Below, in pieces: positions 9,591 through 18,971 of a stretch of 64,000 bases of DNA (position 1 is the first letter of the stretch; every line of letters begins with the position of its first letter). The DNA comes from Flavobacteriales bacterium (GTDB taxonomy: Bacteria; Bacteroidota; Bacteroidia; Flavobacteriales_D; Parvicellaceae): the NCBI GenBank assembly GCA_020635565.1, contig JACJZN010000008.1, positions 496,001 to 560,000 on the forward strand. The letters are read 5' to 3'. Below the pieces are notes generated by a model. It was not told the origin of the DNA, did no database searches, and saw only the letters and a program-made list of their open reading frames with translations. The position numbers were made by a program, and so were the translations under genes.

Positions 9591-10238
9591 ATGAAAGAGG
9601 TTTTTGAATTTAATAATATATTAGCTATCGTTTTAGCGTACCTGATAGGTTCGATACCTTCAGCGATATGGGTGAGTAAGTGGTTTTTTGGAATTGATGT
9701 ACGAGATTATGGAAGTAAGAATGCGGGGGCTACTAATACCTTTAGAGTTATTGGTAAGAAAGCCGGATTTCCAGTCCTATTCTTTGATATTCTCAAAGGG
9801 TGGGCATCTGTTACTTTTTTAAGCTTGTTGAGTCATTATGAACTTGGATCTAATCAACACATTAATCTTCAGTTAGCCGTAGGCCTTGCTGCCGTTTTTG
9901 GGCACGTATATCCCATTTATGAGAGATTTAAAGGAGGAAAAGGAGTGGCAACACTCTTAGGTATTGTTTTAGCGATCAACTTCGAGGCAGCGGGAGTTAG
10001 CTTTATCCTTTTCTTAATAACTTATATTATCAGTCAATATGTTTCATTAGGAGCAATTACAGCGGCTTTTTTCTTTCCGTTTATCACCGTATTTGTTTTC
10101 AAGGCTACGAGTCCTACGTTAATTTATTTTTCGGTCGTGATATCGTTTCTGGTGATTTTTACACACAGAAAGAACATTGAACGATTGTTGAAAAGGAAAG
10201 AAAGTAAGATGCCTCTGAATATTCGTAACAAAAAATGA
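9591..10238 (+). CDS. plsY: Glycerol-3-phosphate acyltransferase PlsY
   Basis: A 215-aa inner-membrane enzyme that transfers an acyl group from acyl-phosphate to glycerol 3-phosphate, the first step of phospholipid synthesis. The three PlsY motifs are visible: GSIPSAIWVSKW near residue 20, GSKNAGATNTFRV near 42 and GHVYPIYERFKGGKGVAT near 105; five to seven hydrophobic helices span the protein. Length is usual. It ends in tandem stops (TGATGA) at 10236-10241 and is followed by the giant PD40/SPOR gene. Confidence 0.96.
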   Translation: MKEVFEFNNILAIVLAYLIGSIPSAIWVSKWFFGIDVRDYGSKNAGATNTFRVIGKKAGFPVLFFDILKGWASVTFLSLLSHYELGSNQHINLQLAVGLAAVFGHVYPIYERFKGGKGVATLLGIVLAINFEAAGVSFILFLITYIISQYVSLGAITAAFFFPFITVFVFKATSPTLIYFSVVISFLVIFTHRKNIERLLKRKESKMPLNIRNKK

Positions 10239-10337
10239 TGAACCAATTTTCGTTGTAGTTGTACCGAATTACAAAAGAAATTTCAACTGAATATTAGATT
10301 ATACATAACGTTAATTATAGTTTTTGCTTTTAGTGTT

Positions 10338-13300
10338 TTGCATGGCCAAACCAAAGAAGAGCAAGAAAGACTAGAAAGTGCGAATAAGTTGTTTGAAAGT
10401 GGAGACTATAGTTCTGCATATCCCCTTTATTTGCAATTAATTCCCGTGCCTGAATATCGGCTTGATCCGGATGTGAATTTCAAGTATGGAACATGTCTGC
10501 TTCACGTCACAGAAGACAAGACAGAAGCATTGCCCTATTTGAACTTAGGAGCATCAAAAGGGACTGATCCGAGAGCTTATTTCTTTTTGGGAAAAGCTTA
10601 CCATTTGCTTTATAAGTTTAGTGTTGCCAAAGGGTATTATGAAAAGTTTAAAAGTAGTAATAGCCCAGATAAAGAGAAATATCAGGTAGACCTGCATATT
10701 AGAATGTGTGTCAATGGTAAGAAGCTTCTAAATAATCTTACAGAATTAGTGGTTGAACAGAAAACTAGAACTTCTGTTGCTAAATTTCCATATTCTTATG
10801 ATCTCTCCCAAATTGGTGGACGAATTATCATTTCTGAAGAATTTCAATCCAAACTTGATGAGAAACTTGAGTATAGGAGTATGACCTATATTCCTCCTGT
10901 GGGAGCAAATAATGATGTTATTTTCTATGCTAGTTATGGAAAAAAAGGGGATACCGGATTGGATCTCTATTCAAGAAAACGATTGCCGAATGGAGATTGG
11001 GGAGAAGAACAGCGTTTACCAGATCATATCAATACACCTTATGACGATGCATATGGTTTCTTACATGCCTCCAAGACTGTTTTTTATTTCTGCTCAAAAG
11101 GACACAATAGTATGGGAGGATATGACGTCTTCAAGTGTTCTTATGACATAACAACAAATACATTTGGTCCACCTGTTAATTTGGATTATAAGATCAATAC
11201 TCCTGATGATGACATTATGTATGTAGTAGATTCTTTAGAGCAGAATGCCTACTTTGCTTCTGGAAGAGCTTCAAAATATGGATTTATTGATGTTTATAAA
11301 GTTAGGGTTGAAACTTTTCCATTAGTGAATGTTTTATTGGCCGGTAACTTTGAAAATAAAATTCAGGCAAGTGATAACGCAACGATCAAAATACGTGATG
11401 ACCGAAATGATGAAATAATTGGTGTTTACAATCCTAAGCAAGGAGGGAAGTACACCATTTTATTGCCAAAAAGTGGCACCTATACTTTTATTGTAGAAAC
11501 AGAGAATAGCGAAAAAGTTCATGAAAGTTCTGTGGTAGTTCCTCCTCAAAAAGAATTTAAGCCTTTAAAGCAAAGAATTATTCTTACGAATGAATCTGGA
11601 ATTGAACAATTGATCATTCAGAATTTATTTGATGAGGAATTTACAGAAGAAGAACTTGAAAATCTACTTGCGGATGCAATGCAGGCAATGGAGGATCCGG
11701 AAGTAAATGCTGATGATTTTGAGGATGTTATTTCAGTAGAGGAAAAGGATTCGATCCTTGAAACAAATATAACTTTGGATGATATTGAAGGAATGGCAAA
11801 ATCCTTCTATGAAGATGCCCAGCAAGAGGCGGATCGTCTTAAGGAGAAAATGGATGCGGCTTTTGCTGTAGCTAATGAAAAGAGTAAGGAAGCTGCGGAA
11901 AATGCAGCTGCTGCGGAAGAGATATTGACATCTTTGGATGACATCGAGAATCCTTTGGAAAGACAACAACAAGCTGATCTAGCCAAGGAGTTGAATCAAA
12001 AAGCAAAGGATGAATATTTGCAAGCAACTACGGCTTATAACCTAGCAAATGGTTTGAAATCTGACTATGAACGTGCTCAGAATGAGGCGGATGAAAGTAA
12101 AGCTACCTATGAAAGTATCCAAAGTACGTTGGCCGAAAAGGATCATGAAAAAGCAATTGCTCAGTTGACTGAATTAAAGGAGAAGATAGAATCGATAATC
12201 TCCAATGAGCAAGATACAGGAGCAGGAGATGCGATATATGCTCAGGCAAAGGCTAAAAAAGAAGAAGCGAATAAGGCTCTCGCGGATGCACAAGGATTTA
12301 GATCTGAGGAACAAAAATTGAATAACCGAGTGAATGTTTTAAAGTCTGATCTCGAGAAAGCTAAAGAGAAAGATAAGGCGGCTATTCAAGTTCAAATTGA
12401 TGAATTAGAGGAGCAGGTAGCAATTAATAAGAAATGGGCTGAGGAAGCTTATGCTAAAGCTGAGAAACTGGATCTTGAAGCATCAGCACTTGATCATCAG
12501 GCACAATTGTTAATGGATTTGGATAGTGAACTTGCAAATTCATCCGGTGGTTTGTCTGAAGATGAAGTAGCTGAGCTAGAGAAGTTTATGGCTAATAATT
12601 CTGTTGAATCCGGAATTGAAAGTAATGAAAGTGTATTGGGGAATTATTCGGAAGCTAATGAAAATAATGAAGTTGTAGAAAACAATGGCGGAAACGAGTC
12701 TAATGGCACTAATGAAAATAACGAGACTGTAGAGAATAATGGAGGTGCTGAATCAAATGGATCGAACGAAACAAATGAAAGTAACTCAGGAAATGAAACC
12801 AACGAGACCGCAGAGAATAATGGTAATACTGAGTCTAATGGATCGAACGAAACAATTGAAAATAACTCCGGAAACGAAACTAACGAGTCGAATAGTGGCA
12901 ATGAAACAAATGAGGTCGTAGAGAATAATTCAGGAAATGAATCCAATGAGAGTAACGAAAATATATTTACCGCTGAAAGTCTAAATAACGCAGCTCAGAA
13001 AATTGTTGATGAACAAGATTTGAAGACTGTTCAGAATGATCCAAATTTAACAGCTGAAGAGAAAATTGAAAAAGAGAATGAAATCATCTCATCTTGGGTT
13101 GATAAATTCGATTACAAAATAGTTGAAGCGAACAAAGGACTACTAGAAACTTCTGACCCAGAGGAAAGAGAAAAATTCAAAGATCTTAGAGCGCAGTTCG
13201 AGGAGGAGAAATCGAATCTAGAAAATAGGATACAGGAAAATAACTCAAAACTTGTTGCTTCAAATGCAACTTCAAATAATGACAATATCTCTGAAGAATA

Positions 13301-16300
13301 TCAAGAGTTGATAAACACAACTGAGAAAGAAGTAAATGATGTTGAGGATTATTCAGGAGATCTTTCTGAAACAGAAGCATATTTTTCTGACGAAGCCGCT
13401 GAAAAATTAGAAGAGAAGAATAAGGAAAGAGAAGAGTTGATCGTAAAGGAGCAGGAACTGGAGCAATTGGAAGAAGATTATAATAAAGAGACAAAGGATA
13501 AGAAGAAAGAAAAGATTCAAAATGAAATAGATAACAAGGAGTCAGAAATTCTTTCCCTAAAATCGGATTTAGGGACTTCAACCTATGAGGTGGATGGATT
13601 AGAGTTAGATCAGAATGATACAGAATTAGTCGATTTGATTGAAGAAATCAAGGGTAATGTTGAGAATTTTAATTCTGACACCAACTATTTGAAAGCGCAG
13701 GTATACAATCAGAAAGCCGAAGAACAAAGAAATACTGCTGATGAGAAGGTAGATTTGGCATCTAAGACCACCGATCCTAAAGAAAAGGCAGAATTACTAG
13801 AGGAGGCGCATGCATTAAATACTGCAGCTATTGATAACCAAAGAGAAGCGATCTCTTTGTTGGAAAATATGACTGATGAAGGTTATGTAGCTTCCGTTAT
13901 TCCTACTGAGAAGTCAGGAAATGATGTAGCAGTAAACAACGGGACAATAGAAAATAATGGAGGAAACGAGGCTAACGGAACAAATGAAAGTAACGAGACA
14001 GCAGAGAATAACGGAGGTGCCGAATCGAATGGTACTAACGGATCGAATGAAGCGGTGGAAAACAACGGAGGAAACGAGTCGAACGGAACAAATGAAAGTA
14101 ACGAGACAGCAGAGAATAACGGAGGTGCCGAATCGAATGGTACTAACGGATCGAATGAAGCGGTGGAAAACAACGGAGGAAACGAGTCTAACGGAACAAA
14201 TGAAAGTAACGAGACAGCAGAGAATAACGGAGGTGCTGAATCGAATGGTTCTAACGGATCGAATGAAACAGTAGAGAACAACGGAGGAAACGAGTCTAAC
14301 GGAGCAAATGAAAGTAACGAGACCACTGAGAATAACGGAGGTGCTGAATCGAATGGAGCCAACGGATCGAATGAAACAGTAGAGAACAACAGTGGAAATG
14401 AGTCTAATGGTACTAACGAAATAGCAGAGAACAATGCTGGGACAAATTCGAACAATTCAACTACTGGTAATCAAAATAAAACTTTGACTATTGAAGATAT
14501 TTCTAATGGCACGACTACGGTTGAGAATCTACTTAATCAAACAGAGAAAAATGCTGTGGAAAGTGTTTCTGATCAGGAAGTCTTAGACAAAATATATAGA
14601 CCGGAAAATGATAATCCAGAGGCTTATGTGGTAAGTACTGAGGTGGAAGAAATTTCATATTCGAATAAAACCACTGATTTTGATTCTGAAGCTGCAAATG
14701 AGATTCTTTTGGAGAATGAGAAAGTGGTCAATGCAATCAATGATCTGGAGAATGAAAAAACAGTGCTGAATCTAGAAGCACAGAATGCTCAATCAGAAAA
14801 AGATAAGGATAAGATAGAGAAGAAAGTAGAGAAGATAGATCAAAAAATTGCAAAGCAAGAAGCTAAGCTGCATGAGGACATAGAAAATATTACGGAGGCT
14901 AAGGTAGAAGCTTCAAAGAGCAATCTCGAGGTGGTTAAGGAAAGTTTTGGAGACATGCTCGTTGAGCAATCAACGAACATAAAGCAATCTGCAGAGTATG
15001 AATCTAAAGGTGATAACTTGGTAGATCAGGCTGCAAAATTAAGAACTGACGCAGAAACAGAGAAAGACAAGACTAGAAAGAATGAGATGCTGAAGGAAGC
15101 GAATAGTAAGGAACTTGAGGCTTCAACGAATTATGATAAGGCTGCGGATCTATATGTTGATGCCGCATTTGGTCAACAGGAAAAAACAATTTCAAAGAAT
15201 CAATCTGTAATGTCTTCGGAAGATTTGAATGCAAAGTCTGAAGAGCTTAGAGACGAATCTTCAAGATTGATGAATGAAAGTATTGAACACAGGGATAGCG
15301 CTTTATTGGCAAAAGGATCTGAGAAGGTTGAAATGCTTCAGAGGGCAGAGGAGAAAGAGAAACAAGCCAATACTTTGTCTGTAATCGCGTCTGAGTATAA
15401 AAAGTCAGCAGATCAACAAACTGTTGTCGAACAGAAGGAACAGGAAAAGGAAAGCTTACTTGCAAATTTATCGCCTTCTGATTTAGAGGAAGTTAAAACA
15501 ACTGACGCTTATCAAGATTTCTATGATGCGGAGCAGGAAAAGAATCAATTAAAAGTTCAGAAAGCTGAAAAAGAAGGAGAGAAAAAGGGGCTTGAAAACA
15601 TTGTTCTTCAGCAAACTCAAGATTTGAAGCAATTGGAGAATGATCAGAAGAGTGCTTCGAATCAGCAGGACAAAAAGGAAATTCAGGAAAAGATTTCTCA
15701 ATTGGAAGATGCAATCATCATGAATGAAGATAGAATAGATGAGATTGAAGAATCAATCGAATCTTTAGAAGTATTGATTGAAACTGCGGAGAATAATCAG
15801 GAGAATACAATCGCTTCTCTACCTTCAGATCAACAAAATGATGCAAAGGCGATCATGATTTCGGATTACGATAAAACTCCTATCAAGAAGACTAGTATTA
15901 CTTTTGGAGATTTGATCTCATCTAATTTTGTTGTGCCAGATAAAGTAGAGAGCGACATTATTGTGATGAATCAGAGTATCAAGTATTCTGATGATAATCC
16001 AATTCCATTGAACCCTAAGTATCCAGATGGATTGATCTACAAAGTGCAGGTAGGAGCTTTCTCCAAGCCAATTCCAAATGACGTTTTCAATGGATTTGCC
16101 CCAATCACAGGCGAACAGGTTGGAAATACTGGTTTGGTAAGATATAGAGTAGGATACTTTGTAAATTACAACAATGCAAATGATGCAAAAAATGAAATTC
16201 GTGGATTTGGATATTCTGATGCTTTCGTTGTGGCAATCTACAATGGAGAAAAGATATCATTGGCTGAAGCTAGAAATTTGGAGCAACAAAGTGGCGTTTC

Positions 16301-17429
16301 AACTCTTGCTGTTAATGGAAACAATAACAACGGTCAGAATCAAAATCAAAACACGGTTTCAGAGAACGGAACTTCAGAGAACGGAACTACTGGTACAAAC
16401 AATTCTGAAAACGGAACTGCTTCGAATGGAAACAATAGTATCAGCAATAATGGCGGAAATAACAGTGTAGAGGTTGATCTCGGAGATGGTGCAGCTAAAA
16501 CCAATGATGCAGACAAGATCGAAGGTTTATTCTATACTGTTCAGTTGGGAGCATTCTCCAATCCGATCAAAGCAACAGATGTTTATAATATTTCTCCGTT
16601 GGTAACGAAGTTCATTGGAAACTTATACAAATATTCTACTGGAATTTATCGTTCTGTGGAAGATGCTGTAGTCAGAAAAAACGAAGTTGTTGCGTTAGGT
16701 AATACAGATGCGTTTGTTACAGTTTATTACAACGGAGAGAGAATTTCTGTTGCAAAAGCTCAGGAGTTGATCGCACAACAAGGAGAAAGTATTTTTGCAA
16801 CAACTGAAGATGGACAATTAAAACAGCTTTCTGGTGCAACTTCAAATCCTCAACCACAGGTCGAAAATATTGAAATTGTAGAGACACTTCAAGAAGGTAA
16901 GTATTTTGTTGATCTTGGAACTTATGCCGGTGAGATTCCTACGGATCTAGCAAATGCGATGTTAATGGTGCCTGAGTATACAATTCAATCTGCTCCTCGT
17001 GGCGGAAATGCAAAATTCTATTATGTAGGATATTTTGATGATGAGTCAGATGCTAAAAAAGTGATTGAAATGTACAACTCTAAAGGAGTTACGAATTTAA
17101 CTGTAGGAGTTAATCCACCGGAAACTGAACGTAGTGGTCCATCTGCATTTCCTGGTGTTGAATATCGAATTTTCTTAGGAACGTATCAGGGAGAAGTTCC
17201 CGGAACCAGAGGGATTGTGTTCGTAGATCTTAAAGATGAAGGAATTCAGAAGATAATTGAGGATGATGGTAGTGAGACTTATTATGCTGGCAGAAAATCG
17301 TTGTATAGTGAGGCTGAATCCGTGAAAAAGAAATTCACTTCAAGAGGTGTTAATATCGCTGAGATTAAAGCCTTTAGGGATGGAGAAGAGATCCCTGTTG
17401 ATGAGGCAAAACAACTGACCAACGAATAA
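10338..17429 (+). CDS. Giant PD40/coiled-coil/SPOR envelope protein (2363+ aa)
   Basis: An exported modular protein. From the N-terminus: TPR-like helices (about 5-110), PD40 beta-propeller strands (about 180-330, with YASYGKKGDTGLDLYS and FCSKGHNSMGGYDVFKCS), a carboxypeptidase-regulatory-like domain (about 330-415), then more than 1400 residues of Glu/Lys/Ala-rich coiled coil broken by Asn/Gly/Ser/Glu low-complexity linkers (about 755-880, 1205-1375, 1990-2050), and four SPOR-like repeats at the end (YKVQVGAFSKP, YTVQLGAFSNP, YFVDLGTYAGE, YRIFLGTYQGE). SPOR domains bind denuded peptidoglycan, so a cell-wall-anchored periplasmic role is likely; TPR-PD40 heads occur in T9SS/gliding accessory proteins. 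The coordinates use the first conventional start (TTG 10338), but a signal peptide is encoded in frame upstream, so real initiation is probably near CTG 10287. Confidence 0.82.
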   Translation: MHGQTKEEQERLESANKLFESGDYSSAYPLYLQLIPVPEYRLDPDVNFKYGTCLLHVTEDKTEALPYLNLGASKGTDPRAYFFLGKAYHLLYKFSVAKGYYEKFKSSNSPDKEKYQVDLHIRMCVNGKKLLNNLTELVVEQKTRTSVAKFPYSYDLSQIGGRIIISEEFQSKLDEKLEYRSMTYIPPVGANNDVIFYASYGKKGDTGLDLYSRKRLPNGDWGEEQRLPDHINTPYDDAYGFLHASKTVFYFCSKGHNSMGGYDVFKCSYDITTNTFGPPVNLDYKINTPDDDIMYVVDSLEQNAYFASGRASKYGFIDVYKVRVETFPLVNVLLAGNFENKIQASDNATIKIRDDRNDEIIGVYNPKQGGKYTILLPKSGTYTFIVETENSEKVHESSVVVPPQKEFKPLKQRIILTNESGIEQLIIQNLFDEEFTEEELENLLADAMQAMEDPEVNADDFEDVISVEEKDSILETNITLDDIEGMAKSFYEDAQQEADRLKEKMDAAFAVANEKSKEAAENAAAAEEILTSLDDIENPLERQQQADLAKELNQKAKDEYLQATTAYNLANGLKSDYERAQNEADESKATYESIQSTLAEKDHEKAIAQLTELKEKIESIISNEQDTGAGDAIYAQAKAKKEEANKALADAQGFRSEEQKLNNRVNVLKSDLEKAKEKDKAAIQVQIDELEEQVAINKKWAEEAYAKAEKLDLEASALDHQAQLLMDLDSELANSSGGLSEDEVAELEKFMANNSVESGIESNESVLGNYSEANENNEVVENNGGNESNGTNENNETVENNGGAESNGSNETNESNSGNETNETAENNGNTESNGSNETIENNSGNETNESNSGNETNEVVENNSGNESNESNENIFTAESLNNAAQKIVDEQDLKTVQNDPNLTAEEKIEKENEIISSWVDKFDYKIVEANKGLLETSDPEEREKFKDLRAQFEEEKSNLENRIQENNSKLVASNATSNNDNISEEYQELINTTEKEVNDVEDYSGDLSETEAYFSDEAAEKLEEKNKEREELIVKEQELEQLEEDYNKETKDKKKEKIQNEIDNKESEILSLKSDLGTSTYEVDGLELDQNDTELVDLIEEIKGNVENFNSDTNYLKAQVYNQKAEEQRNTADEKVDLASKTTDPKEKAELLEEAHALNTAAIDNQREAISLLENMTDEGYVASVIPTEKSGNDVAVNNGTIENNGGNEANGTNESNETAENNGGAESNGTNGSNEAVENNGGNESNGTNESNETAENNGGAESNGTNGSNEAVENNGGNESNGTNESNETAENNGGAESNGSNGSNETVENNGGNESNGANESNETTENNGGAESNGANGSNETVENNSGNESNGTNEIAENNAGTNSNNSTTGNQNKTLTIEDISNGTTTVENLLNQTEKNAVESVSDQEVLDKIYRPENDNPEAYVVSTEVEEISYSNKTTDFDSEAANEILLENEKVVNAINDLENEKTVLNLEAQNAQSEKDKDKIEKKVEKIDQKIAKQEAKLHEDIENITEAKVEASKSNLEVVKESFGDMLVEQSTNIKQSAEYESKGDNLVDQAAKLRTDAETEKDKTRKNEMLKEANSKELEASTNYDKAADLYVDAAFGQQEKTISKNQSVMSSEDLNAKSEELRDESSRLMNESIEHRDSALLAKGSEKVEMLQRAEEKEKQANTLSVIASEYKKSADQQTVVEQKEQEKESLLANLSPSDLEEVKTTDAYQDFYDAEQEKNQLKVQKAEKEGEKKGLENIVLQQTQDLKQLENDQKSASNQQDKKEIQEKISQLEDAIIMNEDRIDEIEESIESLEVLIETAENNQENTIASLPSDQQNDAKAIMISDYDKTPIKKTSITFGDLISSNFVVPDKVESDIIVMNQSIKYSDDNPIPLNPKYPDGLIYKVQVGAFSKPIPNDVFNGFAPITGEQVGNTGLVRYRVGYFVNYNNANDAKNEIRGFGYSDAFVVAIYNGEKISLAEARNLEQQSGVSTLAVNGNNNNGQNQNQNTVSENGTSENGTTGTNNSENGTASNGNNSISNNGGNNSVEVDLGDGAAKTNDADKIEGLFYTVQLGAFSNPIKATDVYNISPLVTKFIGNLYKYSTGIYRSVEDAVVRKNEVVALGNTDAFVTVYYNGERISVAKAQELIAQQGESIFATTEDGQLKQLSGATSNPQPQVENIEIVETLQEGKYFVDLGTYAGEIPTDLANAMLMVPEYTIQSAPRGGNAKFYYVGYFDDESDAKKVIEMYNSKGVTNLTVGVNPPETERSGPSAFPGVEYRIFLGTYQGEVPGTRGIVFVDLKDEGIQKIIEDDGSETYYAGRKSLYSEAESVKKKFTSRGVNIAEIKAFRDGEEIPVDEAKQLTNE
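13950..14430 (+). repeat. 108-bp in-frame tandem repeat (minisatellite) in the giant SPOR protein
   Basis: Four full copies of a 108-bp unit (13950-14057, 14058-14165, 14166-14273, 14274-14381) plus a partial fifth. Each unit encodes 36 residues made of two related 18-residue halves, one of the form ENNGGNESNGTNESNETA and the other ENNGGAESNGTNGSNEAV. Copies one and two are almost identical in bases; copies three and four have a few substitutions, which suggests recent slippage or unequal exchange. The unit length is a multiple of three, so copy-number change keeps the frame. A more degenerate Asn/Glu-rich stretch of the same style lies at 12600-12960. Confidence 0.9.
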
Positions 17430-17492
17430 CCCTTTTATGTAAGAATTCCTATAGGGATTTATCACTATCTTTATCCCTCCAAAACTTGGTTT

Positions 17493-18968
17493 ATGAAGAA
17501 GATATTGATCGCGAATAGAGGAGAAATAGCGCTGCGTATAATGAGAACATGCAAGCGTTTAGGAATCAAAACAGTAGCAATTTATTCAGAGGCAGATGCA
17601 GATGCTCCATTTGTGAGATTTGCCGATGAATCTGTGTGTGTAGGACCTCCTCCAAGTGCTCAAAGCTACCTCCAAGGAGATAAGATAATAGCTATTTGTA
17701 AAGAGCTAGATGTGGATGGAATTCATCCTGGATATGGATTCTTGAGTGAGAATGCCAATTTTACAAGAAAAGTAACCGATGCCGGAATTAACTTTATTGG
17801 ACCATCTCCTGAAGCGATGGAAGTTATGGGCTCGAAATTGGCGGCAAAGGCAGCTGTTAAAGAATATGGAATTCCGATGGTTCCTGGTATTGATGAAGCG
17901 ATTACTGATATTCCATTGGCGCTTGAAAAGTCTAAGCAAATAGGATATCCAATATTGATTAAAGCTTCTGCTGGTGGTGGAGGGAAAGGAATGAGAATTG
18001 TTGAAAGACCAGAGGACTTTGTTGATCAAATGAATATGGCTGTAAGTGAAGCCGTTTCAGCCTTCGGAGATGGCGCAGTGTTCATAGAAAGGTATGTTGG
18101 TTCTCCTAGGCATATTGAGATTCAAGTAATGGCGGATAAGCATGGAAATGTAGTGCACTTGTTTGAGAGAGAATGTTCGATCCAAAGAAGGCATCAGAAA
18201 GTAATTGAGGAGGCTCCAAGTGCCGTACTCACTCCGGAGTTGAGAGATGCTATGGGTAAGGCTGCATGTGATGTTGCAAGAGCCTGCAATTATTATGGTG
18301 CAGGTACTGTAGAGTTTCTATATGAGAATGGTGAATTCTTCTTTTTGGAAATGAATACTCGTCTTCAGGTAGAACACCCAGTAACTGAAATGATCACAGG
18401 TGTGGATTTAGTAGAGGAACAAATAAATGTTGCACTAGGAAAGCCATTATCATTTAATCAAGATGATCTTTCGATTAACGGTCATGCATTGGAGATAAGA
18501 GTGTATGCAGAAGATCCAAAGAATAATTTTCTTCCAGATATCGGTCAGTTGGAAATCTACAGAAGGCCTGTTGGAGAAGGGGTTAGGGTTGATGACGGAT
18601 TTGAAGAAGGAATGCATATTCCAATCTATTACGACCCAATGATTGCAAAACTGATTGTTCATGGTGAAGATCGTGAAGATGCTATCAGAAAAATGACCAA
18701 AGCAATAGAAGATTATGATATTGTAGGGATTCAATCAACTTTAGATTTTTGTCATTATGCAATAAATCATGAGGCATTTGTAAGCGGTAATTTTGATACT
18801 CATTTTGTGAAGTATCATTTTACTGATCCAACTATTCTGGACGTTACAGATGAAGATACTTTGCTTGTGGCTTCTGTCTTTGGAAATTACCTGCTCAATG
18901 ATGCAGAAAGTCATGGAGATTATACTCCTTCTGCGGAATCGACCGAATGGACAAGAAATAGGTCTTAG
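17493..18968 (+). CDS. accC: Biotin carboxylase subunit of acetyl-CoA carboxylase
   Basis: A 491-aa ATP-grasp enzyme that carboxylates the biotin of the carrier protein for malonyl-CoA formation (or, with other partners, another acyl-CoA carboxylase). Visible motifs: KILIANRGEIALRI at the start, HPGYGFLSEN, the glycine-rich ATP loop KASAGGGGKGMR (about 158-170), the catalytic ERECSIQRRHQKVIEEAPS (about 228-246) and EMNTRLQVEHPVTE (about 285-300). It is slightly longer than E. coli AccC (449 aa) through a C-terminal tail. No accB is adjacent, which leaves open whether the partner is acetyl- or propionyl-CoA carboxylase. The next gene starts four bases after the stop. Confidence 0.93.
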   Translation: MKKILIANRGEIALRIMRTCKRLGIKTVAIYSEADADAPFVRFADESVCVGPPPSAQSYLQGDKIIAICKELDVDGIHPGYGFLSENANFTRKVTDAGINFIGPSPEAMEVMGSKLAAKAAVKEYGIPMVPGIDEAITDIPLALEKSKQIGYPILIKASAGGGGKGMRIVERPEDFVDQMNMAVSEAVSAFGDGAVFIERYVGSPRHIEIQVMADKHGNVVHLFERECSIQRRHQKVIEEAPSAVLTPELRDAMGKAACDVARACNYYGAGTVEFLYENGEFFFLEMNTRLQVEHPVTEMITGVDLVEEQINVALGKPLSFNQDDLSINGHALEIRVYAEDPKNNFLPDIGQLEIYRRPVGEGVRVDDGFEEGMHIPIYYDPMIAKLIVHGEDREDAIRKMTKAIEDYDIVGIQSTLDFCHYAINHEAFVSGNFDTHFVKYHFTDPTILDVTDEDTLLVASVFGNYLLNDAESHGDYTPSAESTEWTRNRS

Positions 18969-18971
18969 TCA

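Noticed and set aside
13950..14430. CRISPR-like array
   Set aside because: Units are 108 bp with no unique spacers, are in frame and encode protein; no cas genes nearby.
13883..14455. Long reverse-strand frames rich in Ser, Phe, Pro and Leu opposite the repeat region (also 12644-12946)
   Set aside because: They mirror the Asn/Glu-rich repeats of the forward gene and have no start context or protein-like composition.
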